Part shown: in pieces, positions 1 to 9,639 of the stretch
Layout: each line of letters starts with the position of its first letter
Numbering within the stretch: position 1 is the first letter of the stretch
From: Rhodomicrobium vannielii ATCC 17100
GTDB taxonomy: Bacteria; Pseudomonadota; Alphaproteobacteria; Rhizobiales; Rhodomicrobiaceae
Reading direction: 5' to 3'
Assembly: GCF_000166055.1 (NCBI RefSeq)
Contig: NC_014664.1
Location: 1,513,927 to 1,577,926, forward strand
Length of the DNA: 64,000 bases
Translations under genes and position numbers: made by a program
Notes under the pieces: model-generated
Told to the model about the DNA's origin: nothing
The model's input: only the letters and a program-made list of their open reading frames with translations
Database searches by the model: none

Positions 1-398
1 TCCCGCCCGGCTACCGCCGCGAGGCCCGAATAATTCGTAAGCACGAGCGTAAAGCCGAGGAGCGTCGCGGCGAGCGGCAGACGTGTCGCGGCCCCGTCCG
101 ACCTTATGCCGACGAGAAGCAGCGCGGCGGTGGTTCCGGTGAACGCCACGAGCGCAGAAAGGGCGAGCAGCTCCGGGTTATGTCCGAGATTAACTGGCGA
201 TTCGAGCGCCAGCAGGCCCACGAAATGCGTCGTCCAAATCGCGCCGCCGAGCACCAGCCCGGCCATGAGAAGCCGGGCGCGCCTTTCGCCGCCGCGAAGC
301 CGATCCAGATTTGACATGAGGATGGCCGCCGTCAGGGCACCGATGAGCGAGATCGCCACCGACAGGATCACCAGCTCTGTCTCGTGTGGAATAGCCAT
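1..398 (-). CDS. MHYT-domain membrane sensor protein, N-terminal part (runs off the left edge)
   Basis: The reading frame starts at an ATG at 398 (MAIPHETELV) and stays open to base 1, so only the first ~132 residues are visible. It shows alternating hydrophobic segments and the sequence WTTHFVGLL. That matches the MHYT signature (W-x-x-H-[FY]-x-G-[ML]), in which Met, His and Tyr side chains are thought to bind a metal near the outer membrane face. Family members usually have two or three such motifs, followed by a cytoplasmic GGDEF/EAL, histidine kinase or LytTR output domain. The output domain lies outside the window, so the signalling role cannot be named. The 172 nt between this start and the next gene hold nothing I recognise. 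Confidence 0.7.
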   Translation of the reverse strand, partial: MAIPHETELVILSVAISLIGALTAAILMSNLDRLRGGERRARLLMAGLVLGGAIWTTHFVGLLALESPVNLGHNPELLALSALVAFTGTTAALLLVGIRSDGAATRLPLAATLLGFTLVLTNYSGLAAVAGR

Positions 399-570
399 CC
401 GGCGCTTTCTGCTCGTGGTCGCTCCGCTAGTTGGCGATGCCCGCGACAAGCCGCCACCCTACCCCTTGCGGGTTTTCCCAAGCTTGAGCGATGGCGACGA
501 CATGGCTGCCTGCCGTGGCGCGCATGGCTGGCCCCATAGCACTGGCTGTCGCAAAACGGATGGCGGCCGA

Positions 571-1458
571 TCAGGGAACCTGCGGCGGCAAGACCACGCC
601 GCGTTTTTTCTCGCGCATCAGCGTCAGCATCCCGGACCCGACGATGAGCGCGATCCCCGCCGCCATCGGCGCGTCGACGTCATCACCGAAGAACAGATAA
701 CCGAACAGCACCGCCCAGATCATCTGGCTGTATTGCGTCGTTCCGACGAGCGAAGCTGGCGCTTCGGCGGTCGCGTGGATGAGCAGCACGCTGGCAACCG
801 CCGCCAGCAGCCCGTATGAGGCGAGCAGCACCCACTCGATCCGCGTCGGCATCTGAAAAGTCGGGATCGACGCGAGGCCGCAAAGGACGATCGCGCCGAG
901 CATGCCCGCTCCGAACAGCGATGCATTCGTTTCCTTCGGCCCCATGGCGCGCAGGATCACCACCGAAACAGCAGCGCCGAGCGCGCAGATGAACGCCCCC
1001 AGATGACCCACGGTAAGCTCGCGAAAGCCGGGACGCAGCACGATCAGCACGCCCGCGAAACCGATCAGCACGGCGGACCACCGCCGCACGCCGACACGCT
1101 CCTTCAGGAAAACCACCGACAGGACGATGATGAGCGAGGGCATGAGGAAGATGAGGACGAAAGCCTCCGCCATGGAAAGATGCGTGAAGGCCACGATCGC
1201 GCCGACCGAACTCAGAGCCGACGAGACGAACCGAACAAACCAGAGCGGCCTGTTCGTCGTACGCACCATGTCGAAGAACCCTTCCCCCTTCGCGAGCGCG
1301 AGCGGCAGCGCCGCCAGCCCGATGAGCGTTCCAAGGAAGGCCGATTCGTAAGCCGGGATCGCGCCCGCGATGGCCTTCACCGAGGCGTCGCTCACGGCAT
1401 AGGCGAAGAAGGCGAGAAAGGCGATGAGAACGCCTCTGAGATGCTGATCGGAGGACAA
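571..1458 (-). CDS. DMT-superfamily (EamA) transporter
   Basis: A 295-residue polytopic membrane protein with about ten hydrophobic segments arranged as two EamA repeats of five. The second half of each repeat carries the usual LxExxxxxxxxGxxLIxxGV-type ending (FLKERVGVRRW, then GVLIVLRPG). Length and repeat layout match drug/metabolite exporters. The substrate cannot be read from sequence. The first codon is TTG (TTG TCC TCC GAT). No ATG occurs before the first membrane segment, so the unusual start is probably real, but no Shine-Dalgarno sequence is evident. The gene stands alone, 132 nt upstream of and in the same direction as the toxin gene's stop. Confidence 0.85.
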   Translation of the reverse strand: MSSDQHLRGVLIAFLAFFAYAVSDASVKAIAGAIPAYESAFLGTLIGLAALPLALAKGEGFFDMVRTTNRPLWFVRFVSSALSSVGAIVAFTHLSMAEAFVLIFLMPSLIIVLSVVFLKERVGVRRWSAVLIGFAGVLIVLRPGFRELTVGHLGAFICALGAAVSVVILRAMGPKETNASLFGAGMLGAIVLCGLASIPTFQMPTRIEWVLLASYGLLAAVASVLLIHATAEAPASLVGTTQYSQMIWAVLFGYLFFGDDVDAPMAAGIALIVGSGMLTLMREKKRGVVLPPQVP

Positions 1459-1590
1459 GGGTTTGCTTTGCGGTGCGAGGGCGGGCGATGCAACGCTGGA
1501 TAGCGCCCGTATGTGGCAGGTTGGCGACAGGGCGGCCGGAAATGATGCCGTGGCGCTACAGCGGTCGCGGGCTGATTTAGTGGAGCGGCG

Positions 1591-2001
1591 TCATTCCCAC
1601 GGATTGAGAAGCGGCACCTCGGTTGCGACGAAATCCTTCACATTGCGGGTCACGACGGTAAGGCCGTGCACAAGCCCCGTCGCCGCGATCAGAGTGTCGA
1701 TCACCGGCGCGCGGCCTTCCTTGCTGAGCGCGCCCCAGACGCGGGCCACTTCAGCGGTCACGTCGAGGATACGGTCGGAGAAATCCGTTTCGATGCGGTC
1801 AGCCCAGCGGCCGATCTGGTCGGCGGCGACCGCGTCCGAAAGACGCTTCTTCTCGACGCCCTTTTTCATTTCGCCGATGGTCAGCACGCTGAGATAGAGC
1901 TTCGTTCCGTCGGCGCCTTCGAGAAAGCGGATCACACCCGCATTCGGACGCAGCTTGCGCGTTTCCGACAGCACACAGGTGTCGAGGAGGTAGCCAGCCA
2001 T
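1591..2001 (-). CDS. vapC: PIN-domain ribonuclease toxin (VapC/FitB type)
   Basis: A 136-residue protein covering one PIN domain. The four acidic positions expected to hold Mg2+ are present: D7 (LLDTCVLSE), E44 (IGEMKKG), D102 (VIDTLIAA) and D123 (TRNVKDF). Known VapC toxins cleave tRNA or rRNA and are held inactive by the cognate antitoxin. The partner is encoded just upstream at 2168-2413 in the same direction. The 166-nt gap between the two is longer than in most TA operons, where the genes usually overlap. It contains a short duplicated stretch (ttcgtgggagc / cttgtgggagc), so the toxin may have a separate leader. Confidence 0.85.
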   Translation of the reverse strand: MAGYLLDTCVLSETRKLRPNAGVIRFLEGADGTKLYLSVLTIGEMKKGVEKKRLSDAVAADQIGRWADRIETDFSDRILDVTAEVARVWGALSKEGRAPVIDTLIAATGLVHGLTVVTRNVKDFVATEVPLLNPWE

Positions 2002-2167
2002 GGTGCGCTTTCAGATGGAGCGGGTGGAGGAGCTGTGCGCCGCGATTGATTCACGACTGAAGCAATTCGGGGTGAGCTTCGTGGGAGCCTTGTGGGAGCT
2101 TCGTGCGGCGCGGCTGGTGCGAGCGCAAGAGTGACGCGTTTACGCCAACCGGCAGCCGACTCGAAAC

Positions 2168-2413
2168 CTAAAAGTCGAAATCGCGGCCCGTGTCGCGGCT
2201 TCGCGGCGTTTCGAACTCCCCGACCTTCGGGCCGCCCAGCAGATGCGCCTTGAAGCCGCCCGAACCCGCCGCAAGCCGCCGGTAATCCTCCATCGAAAGA
2301 ACGACCGCTCGCTCGGCCCCATGCCGCGTGATGATTTGCGGACCTTCGCCCTGCGCGCGCTCAATCACCTCGCTCAAGTGCGCCTTGGCGTCCTGAACCT
2401 GCCAATGTGTCAT
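2168..2413 (-). CDS. Phd/YefM-family antitoxin
   Basis: An 81-residue protein whose first ~50 residues (MTHWQVQDAKAHLSEVIERA, then a ...GAERAVVLSMEDYRRL stretch) fit the Phd/YefM DNA-binding fold. The C-terminal tail (residues ~55-81) is polar and probably unstructured, as expected for the part that wraps the toxin. A good ribosome binding site (GGAGG, 8 nt before the ATG) supports the start. A perfect inverted repeat lies 13 nt upstream of the ATG, the usual place for autorepression by antitoxin or the toxin-antitoxin complex. It would neutralise the PIN toxin at 1591-2001. Confidence 0.85.
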   Translation of the reverse strand: MTHWQVQDAKAHLSEVIERAQGEGPQIITRHGAERAVVLSMEDYRRLAAGSGGFKAHLLGGPKVGEFETPRSRDTGRDFDF

Positions 2414-2425
2414 GTGAGCGTCCTC

Positions 2426-2454
2426 CAGACCAGAATATAGGTCATTCTGGTCTG
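2426..2454. promoter_or_regulatory. Operator of the Phd/VapC operon
   Basis: A perfect 11-bp inverted repeat, CAGACCAGAAT / ATTCTGGTCTG, with a 7-nt spacer. It sits just upstream of the antitoxin start and overlaps the position where its promoter should be. Phd/YefM antitoxins bind such palindromes as dimers. The assignment to this antitoxin is inferred from position. Confidence 0.7.
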
Positions 2455-2631
2455 AGACGGAAGGGCGTGGCTACGACTGGAGACATATGACCACCAGAGC
2501 CGCGCCATGCCGCCGCCGTATTCGTAAGGGGAAATGGCGAAGCTTTACCGAAACTGTGACATGCACGTCGCGTCAGTCATTCCGCGAGCGATATTGGGCT
2601 GACTGCCATTCCGAAGAAAGCGTGAGAATCA

Positions 2632-3246
2632 ATGACTCGTCGTCGGCAGAATCACATCCTCCGCATTGTCGTTGCCGTTCTTGTGGGCTTCATCGCCTTA
2701 TCGCTTTTGTCAAAGATCAACGATGACAACTCCCGCCTTTCCAATCTGTATGAGTTCATAAAGGATTCTTCGCTTCTGATCGCAACCATCGCAGTCGCTT
2801 ATCTGGCGAATATTTATCAGAGAAGGCAGAACTTTCTTGATTCCTTGCGGGAGCAATGGCGCGAAATTGTGAAGACGAAAGGGGTTCTGCTCTATTATTG
2901 CAAGACGTCGGAACCGGATGCCGACCAATATTGGAGAACTTTTACGCAACTCTCCGAATGCATCGACAACATGCGCATCGTCTATGCCAATGTCGGCGAG
3001 ACGAACGAACTGATCGGTGCCTACCCTTTCGAGCCTCTCCATGACATGCGGCGGGCTTTCGAAACGCTCGACCCTGCCCGTGGCGCTTCGACCGCGGAAG
3101 ATCGCGTTCTGGTCTGGGGTAAAATTGAGCAGGCGTTCAACGCAATCCGCGAGAAATTCCTCGACGAATTCGACATTGATGAGCCGTCAAAGCCGATCCT
3201 GAAAAGAGGGGCCGGGCGAACGAAGGTAAAAGGCGCTCGCGTCTGA
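2632..3246 (+). CDS. Hypothetical two-TM membrane protein
   Basis: A 204-residue protein that I do not recognise. It starts with a basic stretch (MTRRRQNHILR) and has two hydrophobic segments, at about residues 10-27 and 46-62. The rest is a soluble, mainly helical C-terminal domain with conserved-looking tryptophans (REQWREIVKTKG, QYWRTFTQL) and a basic tail (KRGAGRTKVKGARV). It lies alone between the TA operator and the ABC exporter, which is convergent with it. Base composition is less GC-rich than its neighbours, which could mean recent acquisition. Confidence 0.6.
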   Translation: MTRRRQNHILRIVVAVLVGFIALSLLSKINDDNSRLSNLYEFIKDSSLLIATIAVAYLANIYQRRQNFLDSLREQWREIVKTKGVLLYYCKTSEPDADQYWRTFTQLSECIDNMRIVYANVGETNELIGAYPFEPLHDMRRAFETLDPARGASTAEDRVLVWGKIEQAFNAIREKFLDEFDIDEPSKPILKRGAGRTKVKGARV

Positions 3247-3257
3247 GACAATGCTTC

Positions 3258-3276
3258 GGCGATTGGCGCTATCGCC
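3258..3276. terminator. Possible bidirectional terminator hairpin
   Basis: GGCGAT / ATCGCC stem (6 bp) with a 7-nt loop, followed by AAAA on the plus strand. On the minus strand it is preceded by CTTC rather than a long T tract. It lies in the 75-nt gap between two converging genes, so termination is plausible, but the hairpin is weak. Confidence 0.35.
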
Positions 3277-3321
3277 AAAAGTGCTCTACAAGCGTATTCG
3301 GCTTCGGGCTTTTCCGAGCCG

Positions 3322-4083
3322 TCACGTCTTCAGCCGGTAACCGGTGCGGAACACCCAGTAGACCGCGAGGATGCACAGCGAGAGGAAACCCGCCGTCATG
3401 GCGAGGCTCACGCCGGGACTCACGTCGGCGATGTTGAAGAACGACCAGCGGAAACCGCTGATGAGGTAGACGATCGGGTTGAACAGCGTCACCGTCTGCC
3501 ACGCGGGCGGCAGCACATGGATGGAATAAAACGCCCCGCCGAGGAAGGTCAGCGGCGTGATGACGAGCAGTGGGATCACCTGAAGCTTCTCGAAATTATC
3601 GGCCCAGATGCCGATCAGGAAGCCGAACAGGCTGAAGGTGATCGCGGTCAGCACAAGGAAGCCGATCATCGCCACCGGATGTGCGATGTCGAGCGGCACG
3701 AACAGACCGGCGGTTGCGAGCACGATCAGGCCGAGAATGATGGATTTCGTCGCCGCCGCGCCGACGCAGCCGAGCGCGATTTCGAGGCCGGAGATTGGCG
3801 CTGACAGAATTTCGTAAATCGTGCCGAGGAAGCGCGGGAAATAGATGCCGAAGGACGCGTTCGCCACTGAGTTCGTCAGGATCGTCAGCATGATGAGGCC
3901 CGGCACGATGAACGCGCCGTAGGTCACGCCCTGCATGTCGGTGATGCGCCCGCCGATGGCCGAGCCGAACACCACGAAGTAAAGCACCGTCGAGATGACG
4001 GGCGAGACCACGCTTTGCAGCAGCGTGCGGCGCATGCGCGCCATCTCGAACTTGTAGATTGCGTAAACGCCGCGCCAGTTCAT
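3322..4083 (-). CDS. ABC-2 type transporter permease
   Basis: A 253-residue integral membrane protein with six predicted hydrophobic segments and the ABC-2 signature region ([16 protein letters not shown], then [14 protein letters not shown] before the last helices). It follows the ATP-binding gene with a 4-nt overlap: its ATG at 4083 overlaps the upstream stop at 4080-4082. The two are therefore translationally coupled and form one exporter. Family members move polysaccharides, lipids, drugs or Nod factors. Nothing nearby indicates which substrate applies here. Confidence 0.9.
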   Translation of the reverse strand: MNWRGVYAIYKFEMARMRRTLLQSVVSPVISTVLYFVVFGSAIGGRITDMQGVTYGAFIVPGLIMLTILTNSVANASFGIYFPRFLGTIYEILSAPISGLEIALGCVGAAATKSIILGLIVLATAGLFVPLDIAHPVAMIGFLVLTAITFSLFGFLIGIWADNFEKLQVIPLLVITPLTFLGGAFYSIHVLPPAWQTVTLFNPIVYLISGFRWSFFNIADVSPGVSLAMTAGFLSLCILAVYWVFRTGYRLKT

Positions 4084-5003
4084 TTGCCGCTCACAAGCCC
4101 CACGAAGATATCTTCGAGCGAGCTTTGTTTCGTGTTCAGATCCTTGAAGCGGATGCCCGCCGCTGAAAGCTCATTCAGAAGCGCCGTAATGCCGGTGTGC
4201 TCGCCCTTGGTGTCGTAGGTATAAACGAGTTGCTGGCCGTTCCCGGCGAGCAGAAGACTATGACGGCCTAGTTCCGGCGGAAGCGCCGCGAGCGGCTGCG
4301 CAAGATCGAGGATGAGCTGTTTCTGTCCGAGCTTGCGGATCAGCTCCACCTTTTCCTCGACGAGCACGATCTCGCCCTTGTTGATGACGCCGATGCGGTC
4401 CGCCATCTCCTCCGCTTCCTCGATGTAGTGCGTGGTGAGGATGATGGTCACGCCCGCCTCGCGCAGCTTGCGGATCAACTCCCACATGCTGCGGCGCAGT
4501 TCAACGTCGACGCCTGCCGTCGGTTCGTCGAGAAACAGGATTTGCGGCTCGTGCGCGAGCGCCTTCGCGATCATGACGCGGCGCTTCATGCCACCCGACA
4601 GCGTCATGATCTTGCTGTAACGGCGATCGTAGAGCGAGAGATCCTTCAGCACCTGATCGATGAAAGCGGGGTTCGGCGCTTTGCCGAAAAGACCGCGGCT
4701 GAATGAAACCGTTGCCCACACCTGCTCGAACGTGTCGGTCGCGAGTTCCTGCGGCACAAGCCCGATCAGCGAGCGCGCAGCGCGATAATCCGTCACGTTG
4801 TCGTGGCCGCCAACCGTGACCGTGCCGCCGCTTGCGTTCACGATGCCGCAGATGATGCTGATCAGCGTCGTCTTGCCCGCGCCGTTCGGCCCGAGCAGCG
4901 CGAAAATCTCGCCCGGCGCGATGTCGAGGCTCACGCCCTTGAGCGCGACGAGGCCCGAGGCGTAGGTTTTGCTGACGTTCGAGACGGCGATGATGGGTTG
5001 CAT
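4080..5003 (-). CDS. ABC transporter ATP-binding protein
   Basis: A 307-residue nucleotide-binding subunit. Visible motifs in order are Walker [10 protein letters not shown] (about residue 39), Q-loop LVPQELATD, signature LSGGMKRR, Walker B ILFLDEPT and the H-loop TTHY. The ~70 residues after the core (from [10 protein letters not shown]) form the C-terminal extension typical of ABC-2 exporter ATPases (DrrA/NodI/CcmA-like). It is the first gene of a two-gene operon with the permease at 3322-4083. The promoter should lie in the 97-nt gap to the helicase stop, but I see no clear motif there. Confidence 0.9.
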   Translation of the reverse strand: MQPIIAVSNVSKTYASGLVALKGVSLDIAPGEIFALLGPNGAGKTTLISIICGIVNASGGTVTVGGHDNVTDYRAARSLIGLVPQELATDTFEQVWATVSFSRGLFGKAPNPAFIDQVLKDLSLYDRRYSKIMTLSGGMKRRVMIAKALAHEPQILFLDEPTAGVDVELRRSMWELIRKLREAGVTIILTTHYIEEAEEMADRIGVINKGEIVLVEEKVELIRKLGQKQLILDLAQPLAALPPELGRHSLLLAGNGQQLVYTYDTKGEHTGITALLNELSAAGIRFKDLNTKQSSLEDIFVGLVSGK

Positions 5004-5100
5004 GAGGTCTTCGGTGGGGAGGAAAACGCGGCCGGTGTTCTTCTTCGAGAGCTTAGAAAGCAGAATTCGGCCGCCCTGTCACCTTTCGCGGGCGGTGCCA

Positions 5101-6690
5101 TTATTTCATGATGAGCCCGAGCTTCACGAGCCGCGCGCGAATGCCGCCTTCCTGACGGCCGACAGCGGCGGCGATGGCCTTAACGCTCTCGCCGCGTTTG
5201 TAGCGAGTCGACACGTCGGTCTCTTCCTCCTCGCTCCATTTCTTGTAGGCGTTCGCGATGCGGCCATTCTCCGCGTCTGCGGTGGGCGCGGGCTGGGCGG
5301 CGGTGTGCGACGCTGCGGCCGGACCGGCGGGCAGCCCCTTCATGTCGCGCAGGTTCGAAACGCGCAGCGCCTCGATCGCCTCCGCCCCTTGCGCGGCGAG
5401 CCGGTCGGATTCGCTGGCTGAAGCCTCGCGGAAATCGGCGTCTTTTGCCAGCGCCTCCGGGTGCACGCGAAGCGCGCGCTCGTTCCAGCCGAGGAGATGA
5501 AGCCCGCCGAGCGAGCGAACCCGCGACAGCGCAACATAGCCCTGCCCGTATTCGAACGCATTCGACAGATCCATCAGCGCCGCGTCGAGCGACATGCCCT
5601 GACTTTTGTGCACGGTGATCGCCCAGGCGAGACGCAGCGGCACCTGCTCGATGCCCGCCTTCACTGCGTCGTCCTCCTGCACCTTCCATTCGGCGGGCTT
5701 CGCGGTGACCGTGAAGCCGCTCTTCGTTTCGACCACCGGCCAGCCGCCGTCGCGGTCGAAGTTGCATACGACGCCGAGCGTGCCGTTCACGAAACGGCCT
5801 TCGGGGTCGTTCTTGGTGAACATCACCACCGCGCCGAGCTTCAGCGCCAGTTCTTCCGGCGAAAGACAGCCGCGCTTCAGCCCCTCGGATAGCACCTTGT
5901 CGCCCATCGTGCTCATGAGGAAGACGTTTGGCTCGCCCGGCAGCTTCATGAGTTCGGCGTAGTTGATGCGGTCCACGTCCATGTTGTGGGTGTAGAGCCG
6001 CGTGATGCCGTGCGGCAGCGTTTCGCGCGTCGGCTTGCGGCTGCCGAGGATATCGAGATGCTCGCGGCGGCAGGCGTTCGAGCGGATCGCGCCGAGAAGC
6101 TCGGAGAACTCGCGGTCGGTCTGGCGATGCTGCTCGGTGAGGTAGCAAATGGCGGGGTCGAGGTCGCGCCACGCGCGGCTCGCATAGGCGAAGGGCGACG
6201 CGTCGGCCTCGTCCTGGCTTTCCGTCTCGGCACCCGGATGCTCGTCACGGCGGACCACGGGCGGAAGCTGGAAGAAGTCGCCGACGAACACCGTCTGGAT
6301 GCCGCCGAAAGGCGCGGGCGACTTGCGGACATACTGGCAGACCTGGCTGACAGCGGTGAGCGTCTGCCCGGACAGCATCGACACCTCGTCGATGATGAGC
6401 ACGCGCGCCTTCTTGATGCGGTCGGTGACGCGGCGGTTGCGCGCGATGAAGTCGAGGTCGGAGCGCGATAGCGTCGAGCGCGTGCCGATGCCGCTCCACG
6501 CGTGCACCGTCATGCCGCCGAGTTGAGCGGCCGCGATACCGGTCGAGGCAGTGACGCTGACGGCGATGCCCTCGCGGCGCAGATAGCCGACGAAGCGCGA
6601 TGCGATGTAGCTCTTCCCGCTGCCCGGCTCGCCGGTGAGGAAGGCGCTCGCCCCCGATTTGAGGATTTGAAGTGCTTCGTCCTGTCTCAT
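5101..6690 (-). CDS. PIF1-like superfamily 1B DNA helicase
   Basis: A 529-residue helicase. Motif I is FLTGEPGSGKSY close to the N-terminus, followed by ITASTG-type motif Ia (TASTGIAA), motif II LIIDEVSM, motif III VFVGDFFQLPPV and the C-terminal SF1 motif WAITVHKSQGMSLD plus VALSRVRSL. Pif1/RecD-like enzymes unwind DNA 5' to 3' and resolve G-quadruplex or R-loop structures. The last ~60 residues (KKWSEEEETDVSTRYKRG...) resemble a small DNA-binding helix-turn-helix common in bacterial PIF1 proteins. I chose the ATG at 6690 because family members place the first Met directly before the QDEALxIL segment. An in-frame ATG lies 33 nt upstream, at 6723. Confidence 0.88.
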   Translation of the reverse strand: MRQDEALQILKSGASAFLTGEPGSGKSYIASRFVGYLRREGIAVSVTASTGIAAAQLGGMTVHAWSGIGTRSTLSRSDLDFIARNRRVTDRIKKARVLIIDEVSMLSGQTLTAVSQVCQYVRKSPAPFGGIQTVFVGDFFQLPPVVRRDEHPGAETESQDEADASPFAYASRAWRDLDPAICYLTEQHRQTDREFSELLGAIRSNACRREHLDILGSRKPTRETLPHGITRLYTHNMDVDRINYAELMKLPGEPNVFLMSTMGDKVLSEGLKRGCLSPEELALKLGAVVMFTKNDPEGRFVNGTLGVVCNFDRDGGWPVVETKSGFTVTAKPAEWKVQEDDAVKAGIEQVPLRLAWAITVHKSQGMSLDAALMDLSNAFEYGQGYVALSRVRSLGGLHLLGWNERALRVHPEALAKDADFREASASESDRLAAQGAEAIEALRVSNLRDMKGLPAGPAAASHTAAQPAPTADAENGRIANAYKKWSEEEETDVSTRYKRGESVKAIAAAVGRQEGGIRARLVKLGLIMK

Positions 6691-6920
6691 GCCTGCTCGC
6701 CACCCCTTTGAGGGAGCAAACATAGCGGATCGCGAAAGGCCACAACAAGCTGCGATTGAGCGCTGTCCCCTTCCTTCACGCTCGCACGCGGGCTTTGCGC
6801 TATGCCGTCGGGCTCGCGTTACCGCCGGACGTCAGCACCGCGCATCGCAGCACGTGTGACGCCGGTCGCCGGACGCCGGAACGATGGACCTATCGAACAC
6901 GCTCTGGCGACGCGCGGTCG

Positions 6921-8006
6921 TTACTGGATTTGGCCCGTCACGAGCCAACTGTTGGCCATATAGGCGCCGCCGGTCTGGCCGCCGTTACCGCCACCGCTCG
7001 TGCTGGTCGCCACGTAGCCGCTAGCCGTCTGGCCGCCCGCGCTGGCCGTCTCGGAGCGCGCCTTGCCGGTAAGCTGCTCATTCGCGAGCTTCAACTCGAC
7101 CCACTCGGTCCGCATCACGTCCACGCTTCCGGCCTTGATCTCGGCCCGCGCCGTCCACCGGCCAGCCGTGGCGGCTGTTTCAGGCTTCGCGCGGAATGTG
7201 TCGGCGTTTGCCACCATTTCGGGATTGGGCTGGTAGTTCGTGTTGGAAACGACATGCACGAACTTGTAGCCGTCTTTCTTGAGCGCGGTGATGATGCCGT
7301 CCAGCGCCTCGGCCGTCGGCTTCTTGATATCGTGGAAAAGAATGATGCCCTTGCCTGCCCCGCGAACGCGCGCCAGCACATCCCGCGTCACCTTGGCGGC
7401 ATTCGCGCCGGGGTCCGTATCGCCCGAAATCACATCGACCGACCACGTGCTGATGTTGCGGCTGGCGAGATAGGCGACGACCTCAGGCGAATCGCGAAGA
7501 CCGGGGAAGCGGAAGAACGGCGCGACGGGCTTACCGAGCGCATGGCTGACCGCCGCAAAGCCCTTTTCGATCTCGGCGATGGCGTCCTGCGGTGGCATAC
7601 GGTCCATGGCGAACGGATGCGAAAATGTGTGCGTGCCGATGGTGTGGCCGCGCCGGTCGTATTCCTTGAGCAGCTTCGGATCGGCGAGCGCCATACGCCC
7701 CACGGAGAAGAACGTGGCCTTCACGCAATGCTTGTCGAGCGTGTCGAGCACCGTGCGCGTGTTCGTGCCCAGCGGGCCGTCGTCGAAGGTCAGAACCACT
7801 TCGCGGTCGCGCAGGTTTAGTGTCCGCGCATAGGAGCGGTTCGATTGCGCATTCAGCGCCGTGCCGTAAAGCGCGCCGTGCGTGGAATCGGCGGCGACGA
7901 TGCGCGACATCGCGGAGGTTTTCGGGTCGTACGCGCAGTCATTGTCGCTTGCGAGCGCGCCCGAAAAGACGCCCCCTGCCAAAATCAGACTTAGTACGAA
8001 CCGCAT
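6921..8006 (-). CDS. Secreted polysaccharide deacetylase (NodB fold)
   Basis: A 361-residue protein with a signal peptide (MRFVLSLILAGGVFSGALA) and a NodB homology domain from about residue 65 to 260. The five family motifs are visible: TFDDG (general base and metal Asp), HTFSHP (metal His pair), RFPG, WSVDVISGDTDPG and LFHDIK. Such enzymes remove acetyl groups from chitin-like, peptidoglycan or exopolysaccharide sugars in the periplasm. A Gly/Thr/Ser-rich tail (TASAGGQTASGYVATSTSGG) of unknown role follows. It is a single gene, convergent with nothing and 128 nt downstream of the next gene's stop. Substrate unknown. Confidence 0.87.
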   Translation of the reverse strand: MRFVLSLILAGGVFSGALASDNDCAYDPKTSAMSRIVAADSTHGALYGTALNAQSNRSYARTLNLRDREVVLTFDDGPLGTNTRTVLDTLDKHCVKATFFSVGRMALADPKLLKEYDRRGHTIGTHTFSHPFAMDRMPPQDAIAEIEKGFAAVSHALGKPVAPFFRFPGLRDSPEVVAYLASRNISTWSVDVISGDTDPGANAAKVTRDVLARVRGAGKGIILFHDIKKPTAEALDGIITALKKDGYKFVHVVSNTNYQPNPEMVANADTFRAKPETAATAGRWTARAEIKAGSVDVMRTEWVELKLANEQLTGKARSETASAGGQTASGYVATSTSGGGNGGQTGGAYMANSWLVTGQIQ

Positions 8007-8134
8007 CTCGAAATACCCATCGTCCCGCTAGACGCCAAAACTATAGATCGGAACCGCATACTCGACGAAGCGCAAAGGCCGCGATGCAGTCGGATTTTCC
8101 CCGCCCTGTTGATTCGGGGAGACAGCTCCCGCCA

Positions 8135-9379
8135 TCACGATGCCGGCGCGAGCTTCCGGGTAAGAGTTTCGAATTCCCGCCTTAAATTTTCATTTCGGAA
8201 AATCTGCTCGAAGCCGGGAGCGTCAAGCTTCTGCAAAGAATCGAACGACGTTTTTGCTTCATCCATTAGCGCTTTCAACTGAAAGCTCGCTTCAACAGTT
8301 TCGTAGGTATTGTCGGCAACATTCAGATCGAACAGAGTTTTTTCACGGGTCTGCCATAGAAGTCGCCGCTGCGTAGCGAGATAGTCGCGATAGAAGCCCG
8401 ACACCTTGCGCGAAAGCTCCTGCGCCTTGGCGTTCGCTTCGAGCGTGCGGCGCTGATCGTCGCGCGTCGCCGACTCCATCAAATCCCGCGTCTTCGCGCC
8501 CGTCCTCGCGATGTCGCCGATGATGCCGTCGAGCCGCGCCATATACACCTTGTCGATTTTTTCGATCAGCAACTCCTGAGCCTGCACGAGAAGCGCGAAC
8601 AGCGCCGCATGCATCGCGAAGTAGCGCCGCGCGGCCTTCAGGTCGTCATTCGACTGCACCACGAGCGCCGCAAGCTTGCGGTCGGCGATTTTCGCAACCT
8701 CATACGCGGTCATCAGCCTGAGAAGGTCGCCGCCGAGCACGCTGTCGAGCAACAGGTCGAGCTGATCCTGACTGAGCGGAATCCCCGCCACATCGAGCGC
8801 CTTGCCGATCTCCTGCTTGACGCGGAGGATGTCGGCCTCGCGCTCCTTGATGTCGTCTTGAAGCGCGGCGATGGCCCCGTCGATGGAATCCTTCGTTTCG
8901 GTGAGGATGGCCGGCCAAGCGCTGCCCTGCGGCGCGTCGAGCCGTCGCTCGCGCAACGATGCGATGCGGTCACGGTTCGCCGCGATCTTCTCGCGCTGGC
9001 GGGCGATGTCCTCCTGAAACTTCAGAACAGGCGCGTCGGTGACGATGGAGAGCGCGCCGTCGAGGAGCGCGCGAACGGATTTCTCCCGGTCCTGCCGCGT
9101 TTCGGTGAAGACCGGCTCGAACAGGAACTTGTCACGGTTCGGCAGCGTCTTCGCCGCCTCGCGCTCGGCCGCTGCGCGCTTCAGGATGCGATCGATGGCG
9201 GAAAGCAGCGCGTCCGACTGAAGCCCGCGCGTGTCGGGTGCCACGATCGGGGCGGCGGCGATCGCATCGGGGCGATCCTCGGCGGCACGTGACACAGCGA
9301 GCCCCAGCGGCGCGGCGAGAACGACGAGCGCCATGGCGGCACGAGCAGCGGCGGTTCGGCGTGACAAGGCAGGCAACAT
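8135..9379 (-). CDS. Exported coiled-coil protein of unknown function
   Basis: 414 residues from the ATG at 9379 (MLPALSRRTAAARAAMALVV), which gives a clean signal peptide ending near AVSRAAE. The frame is open further upstream, but that extension has no export signal and odd composition. The mature part is almost wholly charged helix with long heptad-like stretches (REKIAANRDRIASLRERRLD, ALQDDIKEREADILRVKQEIG), so a periplasmic coiled-coil or scaffold role is likely. No enzymatic motif is visible and I do not recognise the family. Confidence 0.65.
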   Translation of the reverse strand: MLPALSRRTAAARAAMALVVLAAPLGLAVSRAAEDRPDAIAAAPIVAPDTRGLQSDALLSAIDRILKRAAAEREAAKTLPNRDKFLFEPVFTETRQDREKSVRALLDGALSIVTDAPVLKFQEDIARQREKIAANRDRIASLRERRLDAPQGSAWPAILTETKDSIDGAIAALQDDIKEREADILRVKQEIGKALDVAGIPLSQDQLDLLLDSVLGGDLLRLMTAYEVAKIADRKLAALVVQSNDDLKAARRYFAMHAALFALLVQAQELLIEKIDKVYMARLDGIIGDIARTGAKTRDLMESATRDDQRRTLEANAKAQELSRKVSGFYRDYLATQRRLLWQTREKTLFDLNVADNTYETVEASFQLKALMDEAKTSFDSLQKLDAPGFEQIFRNENLRREFETLTRKLAPAS

Positions 9380-9639
9380 GATACAAGTCCGGTCTGAAGG
9401 CAGATCCGCCGTAATATGGCGTCGCTTTCGGAGGTTCCAACATCGCCCGCACCCGAGCGAAAAAGAGCAGGCGATCCAAGGTTGCACGCCGGGCGGAAAG
9501 CGCGTGTGGACGGCATGAGACGCGCCATTGCAAGGCCGCATTTTGCTTGCGGGATCGGCGAAGGACATTTAACCAAAAAACACTCTTATCCGGCGTCGCC
9601 TCGCAGGACGCGGACCAATGGGCAGGGGCAGTGTGTGAG

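Noticed and set aside
106-819. Long plus-strand open frame over the MHYT and DMT genes
   Set aside because: Its composition (Arg/Ser/Ala-rich) is that of an antisense shadow in GC-rich DNA. The minus-strand frames have clear membrane-protein motifs.
2001-2135. A 45-codon open frame on the plus strand starting at the toxin's own start region
   Set aside because: It has no RBS, overlaps the toxin start in antisense and shows no recognisable protein features.
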